Source: Pseudophaeobacter sp965641885
GTDB lineage: Bacteria; Pseudomonadota; Alphaproteobacteria; Rhodobacterales; Rhodobacteraceae
NCBI GenBank assembly: GCA_965641885.1
Contig: OZ282574.1
Location: forward strand, 930,001-994,000
Direction of reading: 5' to 3'
Length of the DNA stretch: 64,000 nucleotides
In this document: positions 25,340 to 33,206 of the stretch, in pieces
How positions within the stretch are numbered: position 1 is the first letter of the stretch
How the letters are laid out: the number at the start of each line of letters is the position of its first letter
Translations under genes and position numbers: made by a program
The notes under the pieces: model-generated
The model's database searches: none
Seen by the model: only the letters and a program-made list of their open reading frames with translations
Told to the model about the DNA's origin: nothing

Positions 25340-25756
25340 TTATTCTGCGGTGGCGGCCCAGCGCAGGGGTTCGAGCCGACGCCCGGCCTCAAGCCAAGCC
25401 TCAAGCCCACCAGAGAGGCAGAGCACGTTCTGGAGGCCGAACTGCATTGCCAGTTGCGCCGCAAGGGTGGAGCGCAGGCCGTTGTCACAGTAGAAGATGT
25501 AATTTTTGTATTGTGTAAACACCTCCCGGAAATAGGGGCTCTCGGGGTCCAGTGCGAATTCAAGCAGTCCACGTGCGCAGCAATGTGCACCCTGGATGCC
25601 ACCGAGACGTTCAATCTCGCGGACGTCGCGCAGATCAACAAACAAAGTGTCAGGATCGTCCAGAAGGTTGCGTGCGTCTGACACTGAGATTTGAGTGATC
25701 ACAGCCTCTGCTTCGGACAGGATCTGGCTGAGGCGTTTTGGGGAAATAACGTTCAT
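25340..25756 (-). CDS. Rhodanese-like domain protein, first of a tandem pair
   Basis: This 138-residue single-domain rhodanese carries the conserved VDLRDVREIERLGGIQGAH segment and an active-site loop FYCDNGLRSTL with the catalytic cysteine. Loop residues after the cysteine (DNGLRS against ASAWRS in the neighbour) differ, suggesting different sulfur acceptors. It is the first gene of a two-gene minus-strand unit. A perfect inverted repeat just upstream of its start may control it. Confidence 0.9.
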   Translation of the reverse strand: MNVISPKRLSQILSEAEAVITQISVSDARNLLDDPDTLFVDLRDVREIERLGGIQGAHCCARGLLEFALDPESPYFREVFTQYKNYIFYCDNGLRSTLAAQLAMQFGLQNVLCLSGGLEAWLEAGRRLEPLRWAATAE

Positions 25757-25780
25757 TGCTCGTCTCCATTTGTGTGTCTC

Positions 25781-25798
25781 GGTATATCTTTGTATACC
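25781..25798 (-). promoter_or_regulatory. Palindromic operator candidate upstream of the rhodanese pair
   Basis: GGTATATCTTTGTATACC is a perfect 6+6 inverted repeat around a 6-base spacer, 25 bases upstream of the first rhodanese start. The half-sites look like those of GntR-type regulators, but no regulator gene is adjacent, so the binder is unknown. Confidence 0.5.
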
Positions 25799-25926
25799 AC
25801 TGCATGCGGGCTTGGAGTTAAACTAATTTAAAAGATAGTTAACAAAGAGGGCCCGGAGGTATCTGCTTGAACTGGCTCTTCAGTTGCATAAGCTGGCGTT
25901 GATTTTGGACATTGGATGAACGCGCG

Positions 25927-26970
25927 ATGAAAATGAACCCACTTGGAACCACCGGGATGGTCGTCTCAGAACTCTGCCTGGGTACGATGACCTATGGCAC
26001 CCAGACTCCGGAAGATGATGCGCATAGGCAGATCGACACCGCGCTGGCGGCCGGGGTGAATTTTATCGATACGGCTGAGATGTATCCGGTCAACCCGGTG
26101 CGGGCGGAAACCACGGGCCGCAGTGAAGAGATCCTTGGCAGCTGGCATAAAAAGACCGGGCGGCGGGGCGACTATATTCTGGCCACCAAACATTCCGGCG
26201 AGGGTCTGGCTGCGGTGCGCGATGGTGCGCCGATTTCTTCCAAAACCATCGCAGCAACCGTTGAGGGCTCGCTGAAACGGTTGCAAACCGACTATATCGA
26301 TCTCTATCAGTTTCACTGGCCCAATCGCGGCAGCTATATGTTTCGCAAGAACTGGAACTTTGATCCATCAAGCCAGAATCGCGAAGAGACCCTCGACAAT
26401 ATGCGCGACTGCCTGGGCGCGCTGCAGCAACAGGTCGACAAGGGCAATATCCGCGCCTTTGGTCTGAGCAATGAAAGCGCTTGGGGCACCGCGCAATGGC
26501 TGCGGCTGGCCGAAGAGGGGCTGGGGCCGCGCGTGGCCTCGATCCAGAATGAGTATTCGCTTATCTGCCGGATGTATGACACCGATCTCGCGGAGCTGAG
26601 CGTCAACGAAGAGGTCGGGCTCTTGGCGTTTTCACCGCTGGGGACTGGGTTGCTGACGGGCAAGTATCAGCAGGGTGCTGTGCCCGAGGGCTCGCGCAAA
26701 TCCATCGTGCCAGAGCTGGGCGGGCGGCATTCGCCACGGGTCTATGATGCGGTGCAGGCCTATCTCGACATCGCGCAGCGTCACGGGCTGGACCCGGTGC
26801 ATATGGCGCTGGCCTGGTGCCGCACCCGTCCCTTTATGGCCTCGGCCATCTTTGGCGCGACGACGCAGGTGCAACTGGAGCAGGCGTTGAAATCTGTCGC
26901 GCTGGAGTTGACGTCAGAGGTGCTGGAGGAAATCAATCTGGCGCATCGCGCGCATCCGATGCCTTATTGA
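25927..26970 (+). CDS. Aldo/keto reductase (Tas-like)
   Basis: This NADP(H)-dependent aldo/keto reductase of 347 residues starts at ATG 25927; an upstream ATG (25912) lacks a ribosome binding site. It shows the (beta/alpha)8 barrel signature: the FIDTAEMYP motif with catalytic Asp and Tyr, the ATKHSG lysine, and the QFHWPNRG histidine. The insertion NPVRAETTGRSEEILG and the GTMTYGTQTPEDDA start resemble the Tas branch. The natural substrate cannot be told. A hairpin without a T-run follows the stop. Confidence 0.9.
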   Translation: MKMNPLGTTGMVVSELCLGTMTYGTQTPEDDAHRQIDTALAAGVNFIDTAEMYPVNPVRAETTGRSEEILGSWHKKTGRRGDYILATKHSGEGLAAVRDGAPISSKTIAATVEGSLKRLQTDYIDLYQFHWPNRGSYMFRKNWNFDPSSQNREETLDNMRDCLGALQQQVDKGNIRAFGLSNESAWGTAQWLRLAEEGLGPRVASIQNEYSLICRMYDTDLAELSVNEEVGLLAFSPLGTGLLTGKYQQGAVPEGSRKSIVPELGGRHSPRVYDAVQAYLDIAQRHGLDPVHMALAWCRTRPFMASAIFGATTQVQLEQALKSVALELTSEVLEEINLAHRAHPMPY

Positions 26971-26986
26971 TTTGATCCGCGAAAAC

Positions 26987-27014
26987 GGGATCGCAGCCCT
27001 TTGTCTGCGATCCC
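26987..27014 (+). terminator. Hairpin between aldo/keto reductase and regulator genes
   Basis: A perfect 10-bp stem (GGGATCGCAG/CTGCGATCCC, 8-base loop) lies just after the aldo/keto reductase stop, between convergent genes. It is followed by AAAGG and not by T residues, so termination is likely but weak. Confidence 0.5.
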
Positions 27015-27100
27015 AAAGGCGGGGCTCCCGCCAACCCGATGCGCGGCGCTTTCCGTTTTACTGACAGGGGTATTTGCTGACAGGCTTCTCAATGGGCTCG

Positions 27101-28138
27101 CTAGTGGGTTGTTGGTCGTGGGACCTCGGGGCGCGTTTTGCTGGAGGAGCCAAAGGGCGCCGTGCTGGCGGCCTGGCTGTTTTGGCGCAACTCGCGGGCC
27201 GAGGTGCCATGGGCAACGCGAAAGGCCCGGGCAAAGCTGGACGGCGAGGTGAAGCCCGTCGCCAAAGCGACCTCCATCAAAGACAGATCTGTGTCACAGA
27301 CCAGTCGGCGGGCCTCGGCCAGGCGCAGATGCAGGTAGTGGTCCTGCGGCGTGGTATTGAGCCGCAGGCGGAACTGTTGTTGCAGGCTGCGCGGACTGGT
27401 GGCCAGGCGGTCGGCAATGGCCGAAAGCGTCAGGGGTTCGTCCAGCGCCGCTTCCATCAGAGCGTTTGCCTTGGCAGTCAGGGCGTTGTGCTTGTGTCCT
27501 CCCAGGCGGCTTTGCGGCCGGCTTGGCGCGGCAGGGCCATCATAGAGGAACAGACCGGCGACACGGGCGGCAAAGCCGGCACCGTGGCGGCTGCTGATAA
27601 TATGCAGCATCATCTCGATCGCCGGGGTCGCACCACCAGAGGTCATGCGGGCGTCAGAGACGGTAAAGCGGTCGTTGCGACAGTCCACATCGGGGAAACG
27701 GCTGGCAAAGTTCTCCAGATCCTCCCAATGAGTGGTGGCGGGGTGACCCTCAAGCAGGCCTGCCTCGGCCATCAGCCAAGGCCCCCCGTCGATGCCTGCA
27801 ATGGTGGCACCGCTGGCAGCAATCCGGCGCAGCCCTGCCAATAAACTGGGCGTGGCCTGACGCGCCAGCTGAAAGCCCGCCACAACCACCAGCAGATCAC
27901 AGCCTTCAAGCCGGGCCAGTGGTATGCCGGGCACAGAGAGGCCGCTGGTCAGCATTGGCTGCTCCTCAGTGGCGCTGACATAGTCCCAGTCAAAGGCACA
28001 GCGCCCGGCCAGCCGGTTGGCGGCGCGCATCGGATCGACGGCGGCCGCAAAAGAGAGCGTGTTGCATTCATCAAGCACCAGCACCGCTGTTTTCAGCGGG
28101 CGATGTTCGGGTTGCAGGATGTTTTTTGCGGATTTCAT
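27101..28138 (-). CDS. GlxA/CdhR-type AraC-family regulator of carnitine catabolism
   Basis: This 345-residue regulator has an N-terminal DJ-1/PfpI-like domain (AVLVLDECNTLSFAAAVDPMRAANRL) and a C-terminal AraC-type double helix-turn-helix (EPLTLSAIADRLATSPRSLQQQF, then GFTSPSSFARAFRVAHG). The start chosen is ATG 28138; the open frame further upstream overlaps the divergent promoter and lacks domain content. It is divergent from the BKACE gene, as CdhR is from carnitine genes in other proteobacteria. It is therefore the likely activator of the cluster with carnitine or a derivative as signal (inference). Confidence 0.87.
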   Translation of the reverse strand: MKSAKNILQPEHRPLKTAVLVLDECNTLSFAAAVDPMRAANRLAGRCAFDWDYVSATEEQPMLTSGLSVPGIPLARLEGCDLLVVVAGFQLARQATPSLLAGLRRIAASGATIAGIDGGPWLMAEAGLLEGHPATTHWEDLENFASRFPDVDCRNDRFTVSDARMTSGGATPAIEMMLHIISSRHGAGFAARVAGLFLYDGPAAPSRPQSRLGGHKHNALTAKANALMEAALDEPLTLSAIADRLATSPRSLQQQFRLRLNTTPQDHYLHLRLAEARRLVCDTDLSLMEVALATGFTSPSSFARAFRVAHGTSARELRQNSQAASTAPFGSSSKTRPEVPRPTTH

Positions 28139-28271
28139 CAACTTCGATTCGTATGTTGTAAACTGTCTGCCCAAATGCTGAGGCACAGTGGCAGGTGAAG
28201 CAAACAGGAATCTGGGGAAGAGCCTGGGGATAACTCTAGGCACAACCCTGTACATTGCGAGGAAAACCAAA

Positions 28272-29189
28272 ATGCCTCTGAATATGAACAAAAACGTCTT
28301 TATCACCTGCGCCGTGACCGGCTCTGGCAGCAGTCAGGATCGCAGCCCGCATGTGCCGCGCTCACCCGCGCAGATCGCCGAGAGCGCCATTGCCGCCGCC
28401 AAGGCTGGCGCGGCTGTGGTGCATTGCCATGTGCGTGATCCCGAGACCGGCGTGCCCTCACGAGATCTGGGGCTGTACCGCGAAGTCACCGACCGCATCC
28501 GTGACAGCGACACCGATGTGGTGCTGAACCTCACGGCCGGGATGGGCGGCGATATGGTGTTTGGCGATGTTGAGAACCCCCTGCCTGTCAACGCAGCGGC
28601 CACCGATATGATTGGGGCAACCGCCCGCATGGCGCATATCGCGGACTGCCTGCCCGAGATCTGCACGCTGGACTGCGGCACCATGAACTTTGCCGAAGCC
28701 GACTACGTGATGACCAACACACCGGGCATGCTGCGCGCCATGGGGCAGATGATGGCGGACCTGGGCGTGAAGCCCGAGATCGAGGCCTTTGACACTGGCC
28801 ACCTTTGGTTTGCCAAAGAGCTGGAGAAAGAGGGCATCCTGCAAAGCCCGGCTCTGGTGCAACTCTGTATGGGGGTGCCCTGGGGCGCGCCCAATGACCT
28901 CAATACATTTATGGCGATGGTCAATAATGTGCCGAGCGATTGGAACTGGTCGGCCTTTTCCCTGGGGCGGGATCAGATGGCCTATGTGGCGGCTGCCATT
29001 CTTGCGGGCGGTAATGTGCGGGTTGGTCTGGAAGACAACCTCTGGCTCGACAAAGGCGTGTTGGCCGAAAACTACCAGCTGGTAGAGCGCGCGGGCACCA
29101 TCATCGAGAACATGGGTGGCAAGCTGATGGGGCCGGCCGAGGTGCGTGCTCAGCTTGGTCTGACCAAACGCGCGCCTGTCGCGAAGTAA
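28272..29189 (+). CDS. BKACE-family enzyme, probable dehydrocarnitine cleavage
   Basis: This 305-residue enzyme of the beta-keto acid cleavage (BKACE, formerly DUF849) family condenses a beta-keto acid with acetyl-CoA. The metal ligands are visible as H51 and H53 in VVHCHVRDPETG, and the barrel motifs LNLTAGMGGDM and VGLEDNLWLDKG are intact. ATG 28272 follows a GAGGA by about nine bases. Because it precedes a carnitine dehydrogenase, the likely substrate is 3-dehydrocarnitine, giving betainyl-CoA and acetoacetate. The assignment of substrate rests on context. Confidence 0.93.
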   Translation: MPLNMNKNVFITCAVTGSGSSQDRSPHVPRSPAQIAESAIAAAKAGAAVVHCHVRDPETGVPSRDLGLYREVTDRIRDSDTDVVLNLTAGMGGDMVFGDVENPLPVNAAATDMIGATARMAHIADCLPEICTLDCGTMNFAEADYVMTNTPGMLRAMGQMMADLGVKPEIEAFDTGHLWFAKELEKEGILQSPALVQLCMGVPWGAPNDLNTFMAMVNNVPSDWNWSAFSLGRDQMAYVAAAILAGGNVRVGLEDNLWLDKGVLAENYQLVERAGTIIENMGGKLMGPAEVRAQLGLTKRAPVAK

Positions 29190-29238
29190 ATACAATCAAA
29201 GGGGTAGCGCTGCGTGAAGGGAAATGTAGTGTCTGGAT

Positions 29239-29586
29239 ATGATTCTACTTTTTACATTTTCATTCGTCGCTGCCTGTATTCTTGCTCTTGTAGCTTATCT
29301 GCAATCTGAAGCCAGCTGGTGGAAGGGGCCAGTTGCCTCGGTCGCTCTTTTGGGGTTGGGAGTGGGCGTGGCTGTCCTGATCCCCGAAGAGGCGCTGAAG
29401 AACAGCATCTTGCCGCCGGTCATCTTTCTCTCAGCCGCGGCATGGTATTGTGCTGGGCTGGTCGGGGTGGGGGCGCTGTCGGCCCTGGTTTTGCGCAGAT
29501 TTGTTCCCACGGGCAGGATCGTCAAATTGGTTTTTGGCGGCGGCTGGGGTTTGATATTTATTGGACTGCTGACGCTCGCCTCCTGA
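29239..29586 (+). CDS. Small membrane protein within the carnitine operon
   Basis: This 115-residue protein has three or four hydrophobic helices (residues about 2-20, 28-47, 57-86, 95-113) and no recognised domain. It lies 49 bases after the BKACE stop and 16 bases before carnitine dehydrogenase, so it is co-transcribed. It has no aminoacyl or sugar-binding motif. A role in transport or a membrane-bound step is possible but not shown. It is not a known part of carnitine clusters to my knowledge. Confidence 0.68.
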   Translation: MILLFTFSFVAACILALVAYLQSEASWWKGPVASVALLGLGVGVAVLIPEEALKNSILPPVIFLSAAAWYCAGLVGVGALSALVLRRFVPTGRIVKLVFGGGWGLIFIGLLTLAS

Positions 29587-29602
29587 CATAGGAGAAATAC
29601 GA

Positions 29603-31078
29603 ATGTCGAAGGTAGCAGCAATCATCGGTGGTGGTGTCATTGGCGGCGGCTGGGCCGCGCGGTTCTTGCTCAATGGCTGGGACGTGCGGGTCTTTGACCC
29701 CGATCCAGAGGCCGCGCGCAAGATTGGCGAAGTGCTGGACAATGCCCGGCGCTCCTTGCCGGGGCTTGGTAATGTGGCGCTGCCGCCCGAGGGTGGGCTG
29801 AGCTTTCATGCGACAATTTCCGAGGCCGTCGCAGGCGCCGACTGGATTCAGGAAAGCGTGCCAGAGCGGCTGGATCTGAAACAGAAGGTCTATGCAGAGC
29901 TGCAAAAACACTGCGATGCAGATGCGGTGATTGGGTCGTCCACCTCTGGCTATAAACCCTCTGAGCTACAAAAGGGGCGCAGCAATGCGGGTCAGATCGT
30001 GGTCGCGCATCCGTTTAATCCGGTTTACCTGCTGCCGCTGGCCGAGGTTGTCACCACGCCTGCCAACTCGGAACAGGTGATTGCGCGGGCCAAAGAGGTG
30101 CTGGCGGGCATCGGTATGTATCCACTGCATTTGAAAAAAGAGATCGACGCCCATGTGGCGGATCGCTTCCTAGAGGCGGTCTGGCGCGAGGCCCTGTGGC
30201 TGGTCAAAGACGGCATTGCGACAACAGAAGAGATCGATAACGCCATCCGCTATGGCTTTGGCATTCGCTGGGCGCAGATGGGCTTGTTTGACACCTACCG
30301 AGTGGCGGGTGGCGAAGCGGGCATGAAGCATTTCATGGCGCAGTTTGGCCCGTGCCTTACCTCGCCCTGGACCAAGCTGATGGATGTGCCGGAATTCACC
30401 GATGAGCTGGTGGATCTGATTGCAGGCCAGTCGGATAGCCAGTCCGGCCATATGTCCATCCGCGAGATGGAGCGCATTCGCGATGATAACCTGGTGGGCA
30501 TGATGCGCGCGCTTGGCGCCAATGATTGGGGTGCAGGGGCGCTGCAGAATGCCCATGATAAAACACTTGAAGGCGAAGCCGGGCTGGTCAATTCCATTGA
30601 CGAGATCGCCGATCTCAGCCAGCCGGTGCTGACGCAGAGCCGCATCGTGCCGCTGGACTGGACGGACTACAACGGCCACATGACCGAGAGCCGCTATCTG
30701 GATGCCTTTGCGCAATCCACCGACCGGCTGATGGTGATCATTGGCTGCGACGCTGAGTACATCGCCAGTGGCGGCAGCTTTTTTACCGCCGAAACCCATA
30801 TCCGTCATATTGACGAGGTGCATGCTGGTCATCCCATTCGGATCACCAGCCGCGTTATCATGGGGCAGGGCAAGAAGATGCACCTGTGGCATGAGATGTT
30901 TGAGGGCGACAGGTTGCTGGCGACGGGTGAACATATGCTGTTGCATGTGGATTTAAAAACCCGTCGCTCGGCCCCTCCTGCGCCCCACCTTGCAGCCAAC
31001 CTGACCAGATTGGCCGAGGCGCATGCAGCGCTTACAGCCCCTGAGGGCCTTGGCCGTGCTATTGGTGCGCCACGGTGA
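29603..31078 (+). CDS. L-carnitine dehydrogenase fused to a thioesterase domain
   Basis: This 491-residue two-domain enzyme has at its N-terminus the Rossmann motif GGGVIGGGWAARF (residues about 8-20) and a 3-hydroxyacyl-CoA-dehydrogenase-type fold with AHPFNPVYLLPLAEVV and GFGIRWAQMG. From about residue 345 a hotdog thioesterase domain begins (VPLDWTDYNGHMTESRYLDAF). The first half oxidises L-carnitine to 3-dehydrocarnitine; the second probably hydrolyses betainyl-CoA made by BKACE to glycine betaine. This fusion is known from other carnitine degraders. The next gene overlaps it by four bases. Confidence 0.93.
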   Translation: MSKVAAIIGGGVIGGGWAARFLLNGWDVRVFDPDPEAARKIGEVLDNARRSLPGLGNVALPPEGGLSFHATISEAVAGADWIQESVPERLDLKQKVYAELQKHCDADAVIGSSTSGYKPSELQKGRSNAGQIVVAHPFNPVYLLPLAEVVTTPANSEQVIARAKEVLAGIGMYPLHLKKEIDAHVADRFLEAVWREALWLVKDGIATTEEIDNAIRYGFGIRWAQMGLFDTYRVAGGEAGMKHFMAQFGPCLTSPWTKLMDVPEFTDELVDLIAGQSDSQSGHMSIREMERIRDDNLVGMMRALGANDWGAGALQNAHDKTLEGEAGLVNSIDEIADLSQPVLTQSRIVPLDWTDYNGHMTESRYLDAFAQSTDRLMVIIGCDAEYIASGGSFFTAETHIRHIDEVHAGHPIRITSRVIMGQGKKMHLWHEMFEGDRLLATGEHMLLHVDLKTRRSAPPAPHLAANLTRLAEAHAALTAPEGLGRAIGAPR

Positions 31079-31848
31079 GTGCGGCACCTCAAAAGCGGGT
31101 TTTGATCACCGCCGGGGGTTCTGGCATTGGTCAGGCGATGGCCGAGGGTTTTGCGGCAGCGGGTTTTGCGGTCTGGGTGACGGATCTCAGCGCGCAAAAC
31201 CTGGCCGCCTTGCCCGGGGACTGGCATAAGTCGCAGGTCAATGCGGCGGATGAAGCAGGCGTAAAAGCGCTGTTTGAGGACATCGCAGCAGCTTGGGGCG
31301 GGCTTGATGTGCTTTGCGCCAATGCAGGCGTTGCCGGGCCGACGGCGCTGGTTGAGGATGTAGCACTTGAGGATTGGCGCAATTGCGTCAGCATCAATTT
31401 GGAAGGGGCGTTTCTGGCGGCGAAATACGCGGCCCCGATGATGAAGGCGGCGCAGGCGGGCGCGATCATTGTGACTTCCTCAACTGCGGGGCAATATGGC
31501 TACCCCAATCGCGCGCCCTATGCGGCGGCGAAATGGGCCATGGTGGGGTTGACCAAAACCCTGGCGATGGAGCTGGGACCCTTTGGCATTCGTGCCAATG
31601 TGATCTGTCCCGGCGCGGTTGAAGGCCCGCGCATGGAAGGCGTGCTTCAACGTGAGGCCGCGGCCAAGGGCATGAGCCGCGATGAAGTCTACCAGGGCTA
31701 TGCTGCGGGCACCTCAATGGGGCGGTTTGTCGAGGCGCAGGATATTGCCAATATGGCGGTTTTCCTGGGCTCAGACGCGGCGCGGCTGGTTTCGGGGCAG
31801 GTGATCGCGGTGGATGGCCATACTGAAAATCCAGATCCGAAAGTATAG
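31075..31848 (+). CDS. Short-chain dehydrogenase/reductase of the carnitine cluster
   Basis: This classical SDR of 257 residues starts at GTG 31075, overlapping the carnitine dehydrogenase stop (GTGA). The cofactor motif is TAGGSGIG (residues 12-19), NAG is at 83-85, the catalytic serine lies in IIVTSSTAG (135-136), and YAAAK gives Y149 and K153. It resembles 3-hydroxybutyrate dehydrogenases. Acetoacetate is released by the BKACE step, so a role in its reduction or use is plausible. The actual substrate is unproven. Confidence 0.9.
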   Translation: MSAAPQKRVLITAGGSGIGQAMAEGFAAAGFAVWVTDLSAQNLAALPGDWHKSQVNAADEAGVKALFEDIAAAWGGLDVLCANAGVAGPTALVEDVALEDWRNCVSINLEGAFLAAKYAAPMMKAAQAGAIIVTSSTAGQYGYPNRAPYAAAKWAMVGLTKTLAMELGPFGIRANVICPGAVEGPRMEGVLQREAAAKGMSRDEVYQGYAAGTSMGRFVEAQDIANMAVFLGSDAARLVSGQVIAVDGHTENPDPKV

Positions 31849-31865
31849 CGGCATTGCAGGAGAGG

Positions 31866-31917
31866 CAGGCTCAAAGCGCTGCTGCGCTTTGAGCCTGAGC
31901 GGCGCACGCTGTGCGCC
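31866..31917. terminator. Two adjacent hairpins between convergent SDR and XRE genes
   Basis: A perfect 13-bp stem (CAGGCTCAAAGCG/CGCTTTGAGCCTG, 31866-31878 and 31885-31897) is followed at once by a 6-bp stem (GGCGCA/TGCGCC, 31901-31906 and 31912-31917). No T-run follows on either strand. The pair probably acts as a two-way transcription stop between convergent genes. Confidence 0.6.
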
Positions 31918-31972
31918 TGACGCTGGGCGCAGGGTGGCTGCAGAACGCTGTTTTGGCTGGGGCGCCTAGGCG

Positions 31973-32836
31973 TTAGGGGCTGATTGCGGCGCGCAGGGCC
32001 CGGAGCCGTCCTGAAATCTGGCGGGCGGTGATGTCAGCCTCGCAGATCAGCTGATCAAAATGGAGGGTGAATGTCTCGATCCGTTCACGATCGCGAAACG
32101 CCATATAGTGGCTGCCGCCGTAAAAGACGCACAGCAGTGGACCAAAGATGGTCAGCGGAGCCGAAAACAAGCGTTTTGCGTCAAAGAGATAGATCCGCAG
32201 TCGCGGGTAGAGCTGCGTGGTGAGGCGTTCAAATTGCTCCAGCTGCTCCAGGCGGATTTCTAGCGGCAGCCCGGAATAATATCCGGTCGCATGGGCAAAA
32301 CTCTCCAGCTCGTAGATCGGCATGGCGATCTCATAGTCGGACTGAGACTGGCGCATCCAGGCCAGGCGATCCTCGGAGGCGCCGATGGCCTGATCGGCAG
32401 TGCGCCCCAGATGCGGCGCATATTCCCACTCCAGCAGGGCACGGCTTTTTAGCATGTCGGGCAGCGCGGCGGGCACATGGCGGATCTTGTAGCCTGCCGC
32501 CTCGCGGTGCCAGTCAAAGATCCGCTGATCCACCAGGGCCCGGGGGGCCTCACTGAGGGAGAGGCTGGAGGCCAACAGCTCGGCAGCGCTTTCGGGGCGG
32601 TCCGAGAGCGACAGCAGCCAGTCGGCCGAGACCCCAAGCACCGCGGCACAGGCCCCAACCACTTGGGCGTTGGGCAGGCGGGCGCCGTCATCATTGAGCA
32701 GCTGCGATATGGTCGAGCGATCCACGCCGGTTTGTCGCGCCAGGGCGCTTTGGCTCAAGCCGCTTTCGCGCAGGCTCCGGTTGAGGCGGGTTCGGAATTG
32801 TTCGGCCCGGAGGCGTTTGTCCATAATATGCGGCAT
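31973..32836 (-). CDS. XRE-family helix-turn-helix regulator
   Basis: This 287-residue regulator has a lambda-repressor-type HTH at residues about 13-70 (LRESGLSQSALARQTGVDRSTISQLLND). A long C-terminal part follows (for example EYAPHLGRTADQAIG and LRIYLFDAKRLFSAPLTIFG) that looks like a ligand-sensing domain of no named family. It is divergent from DUF2061-desaturase with a 110-base shared promoter region, where a CTAA-N12-TTAG arrangement near 32840 may be an operator. It is probably the local regulator of the desaturase unit. Confidence 0.82.
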   Translation of the reverse strand: MPHIMDKRLRAEQFRTRLNRSLRESGLSQSALARQTGVDRSTISQLLNDDGARLPNAQVVGACAAVLGVSADWLLSLSDRPESAAELLASSLSLSEAPRALVDQRIFDWHREAAGYKIRHVPAALPDMLKSRALLEWEYAPHLGRTADQAIGASEDRLAWMRQSQSDYEIAMPIYELESFAHATGYYSGLPLEIRLEQLEQFERLTTQLYPRLRIYLFDAKRLFSAPLTIFGPLLCVFYGGSHYMAFRDRERIETFTLHFDQLICEADITARQISGRLRALRAAISP

Positions 32837-32945
32837 GAGTTTACTAATATCATCATTGGTTAGAAAAGTTAATCATATTCAGAATTCTGCACAAGGGGTT
32901 TGCCAACTAGTCTCCTGAAAACACATCCACAGGAGAAACAGGCAC

Positions 32946-33206
32946 ATGGAAACCCGCAAGCGATCCCTGGTGAAGGCGCTGGTCTGGAACGCAATTGGCC
33001 TTGCCTCCATGACATTGGTCGGCGTGGTGGCAACCGGATCTGCCGGTCTCAGCGGTGCTATGGCACTGATCAATGCCGCCCTGGGTTTTGCCAGCTACCT
33101 GATCTATGAGCGGGTCTGGACCCGGATCAGCTGGGGCCTGTCCCATACCGGGGGCCTCTCCAGTGCGGAGGCGCAGGCCGCTGCTGGGGGGCGGGCCAAT
33201 GTCTGA
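32946..33206 (+). CDS. DUF2061 small membrane protein
   Basis: This 86-residue protein matches DUF2061: two membrane helices (VWNAIGLASMTLVGVVATG and AMALINAALGFASYLIYERVW). The motif YERVW after the second helix is typical. It starts after an AGGAG-type site (ACAGGAGAAACAGGCAC). The family is often found beside desaturase-like or sulfate-related genes, and its role is unknown. Its stop overlaps the desaturase start by eight bases, so it is translationally coupled to it. Confidence 0.88.
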   Translation: METRKRSLVKALVWNAIGLASMTLVGVVATGSAGLSGAMALINAALGFASYLIYERVWTRISWGLSHTGGLSSAEAQAAAGGRANV

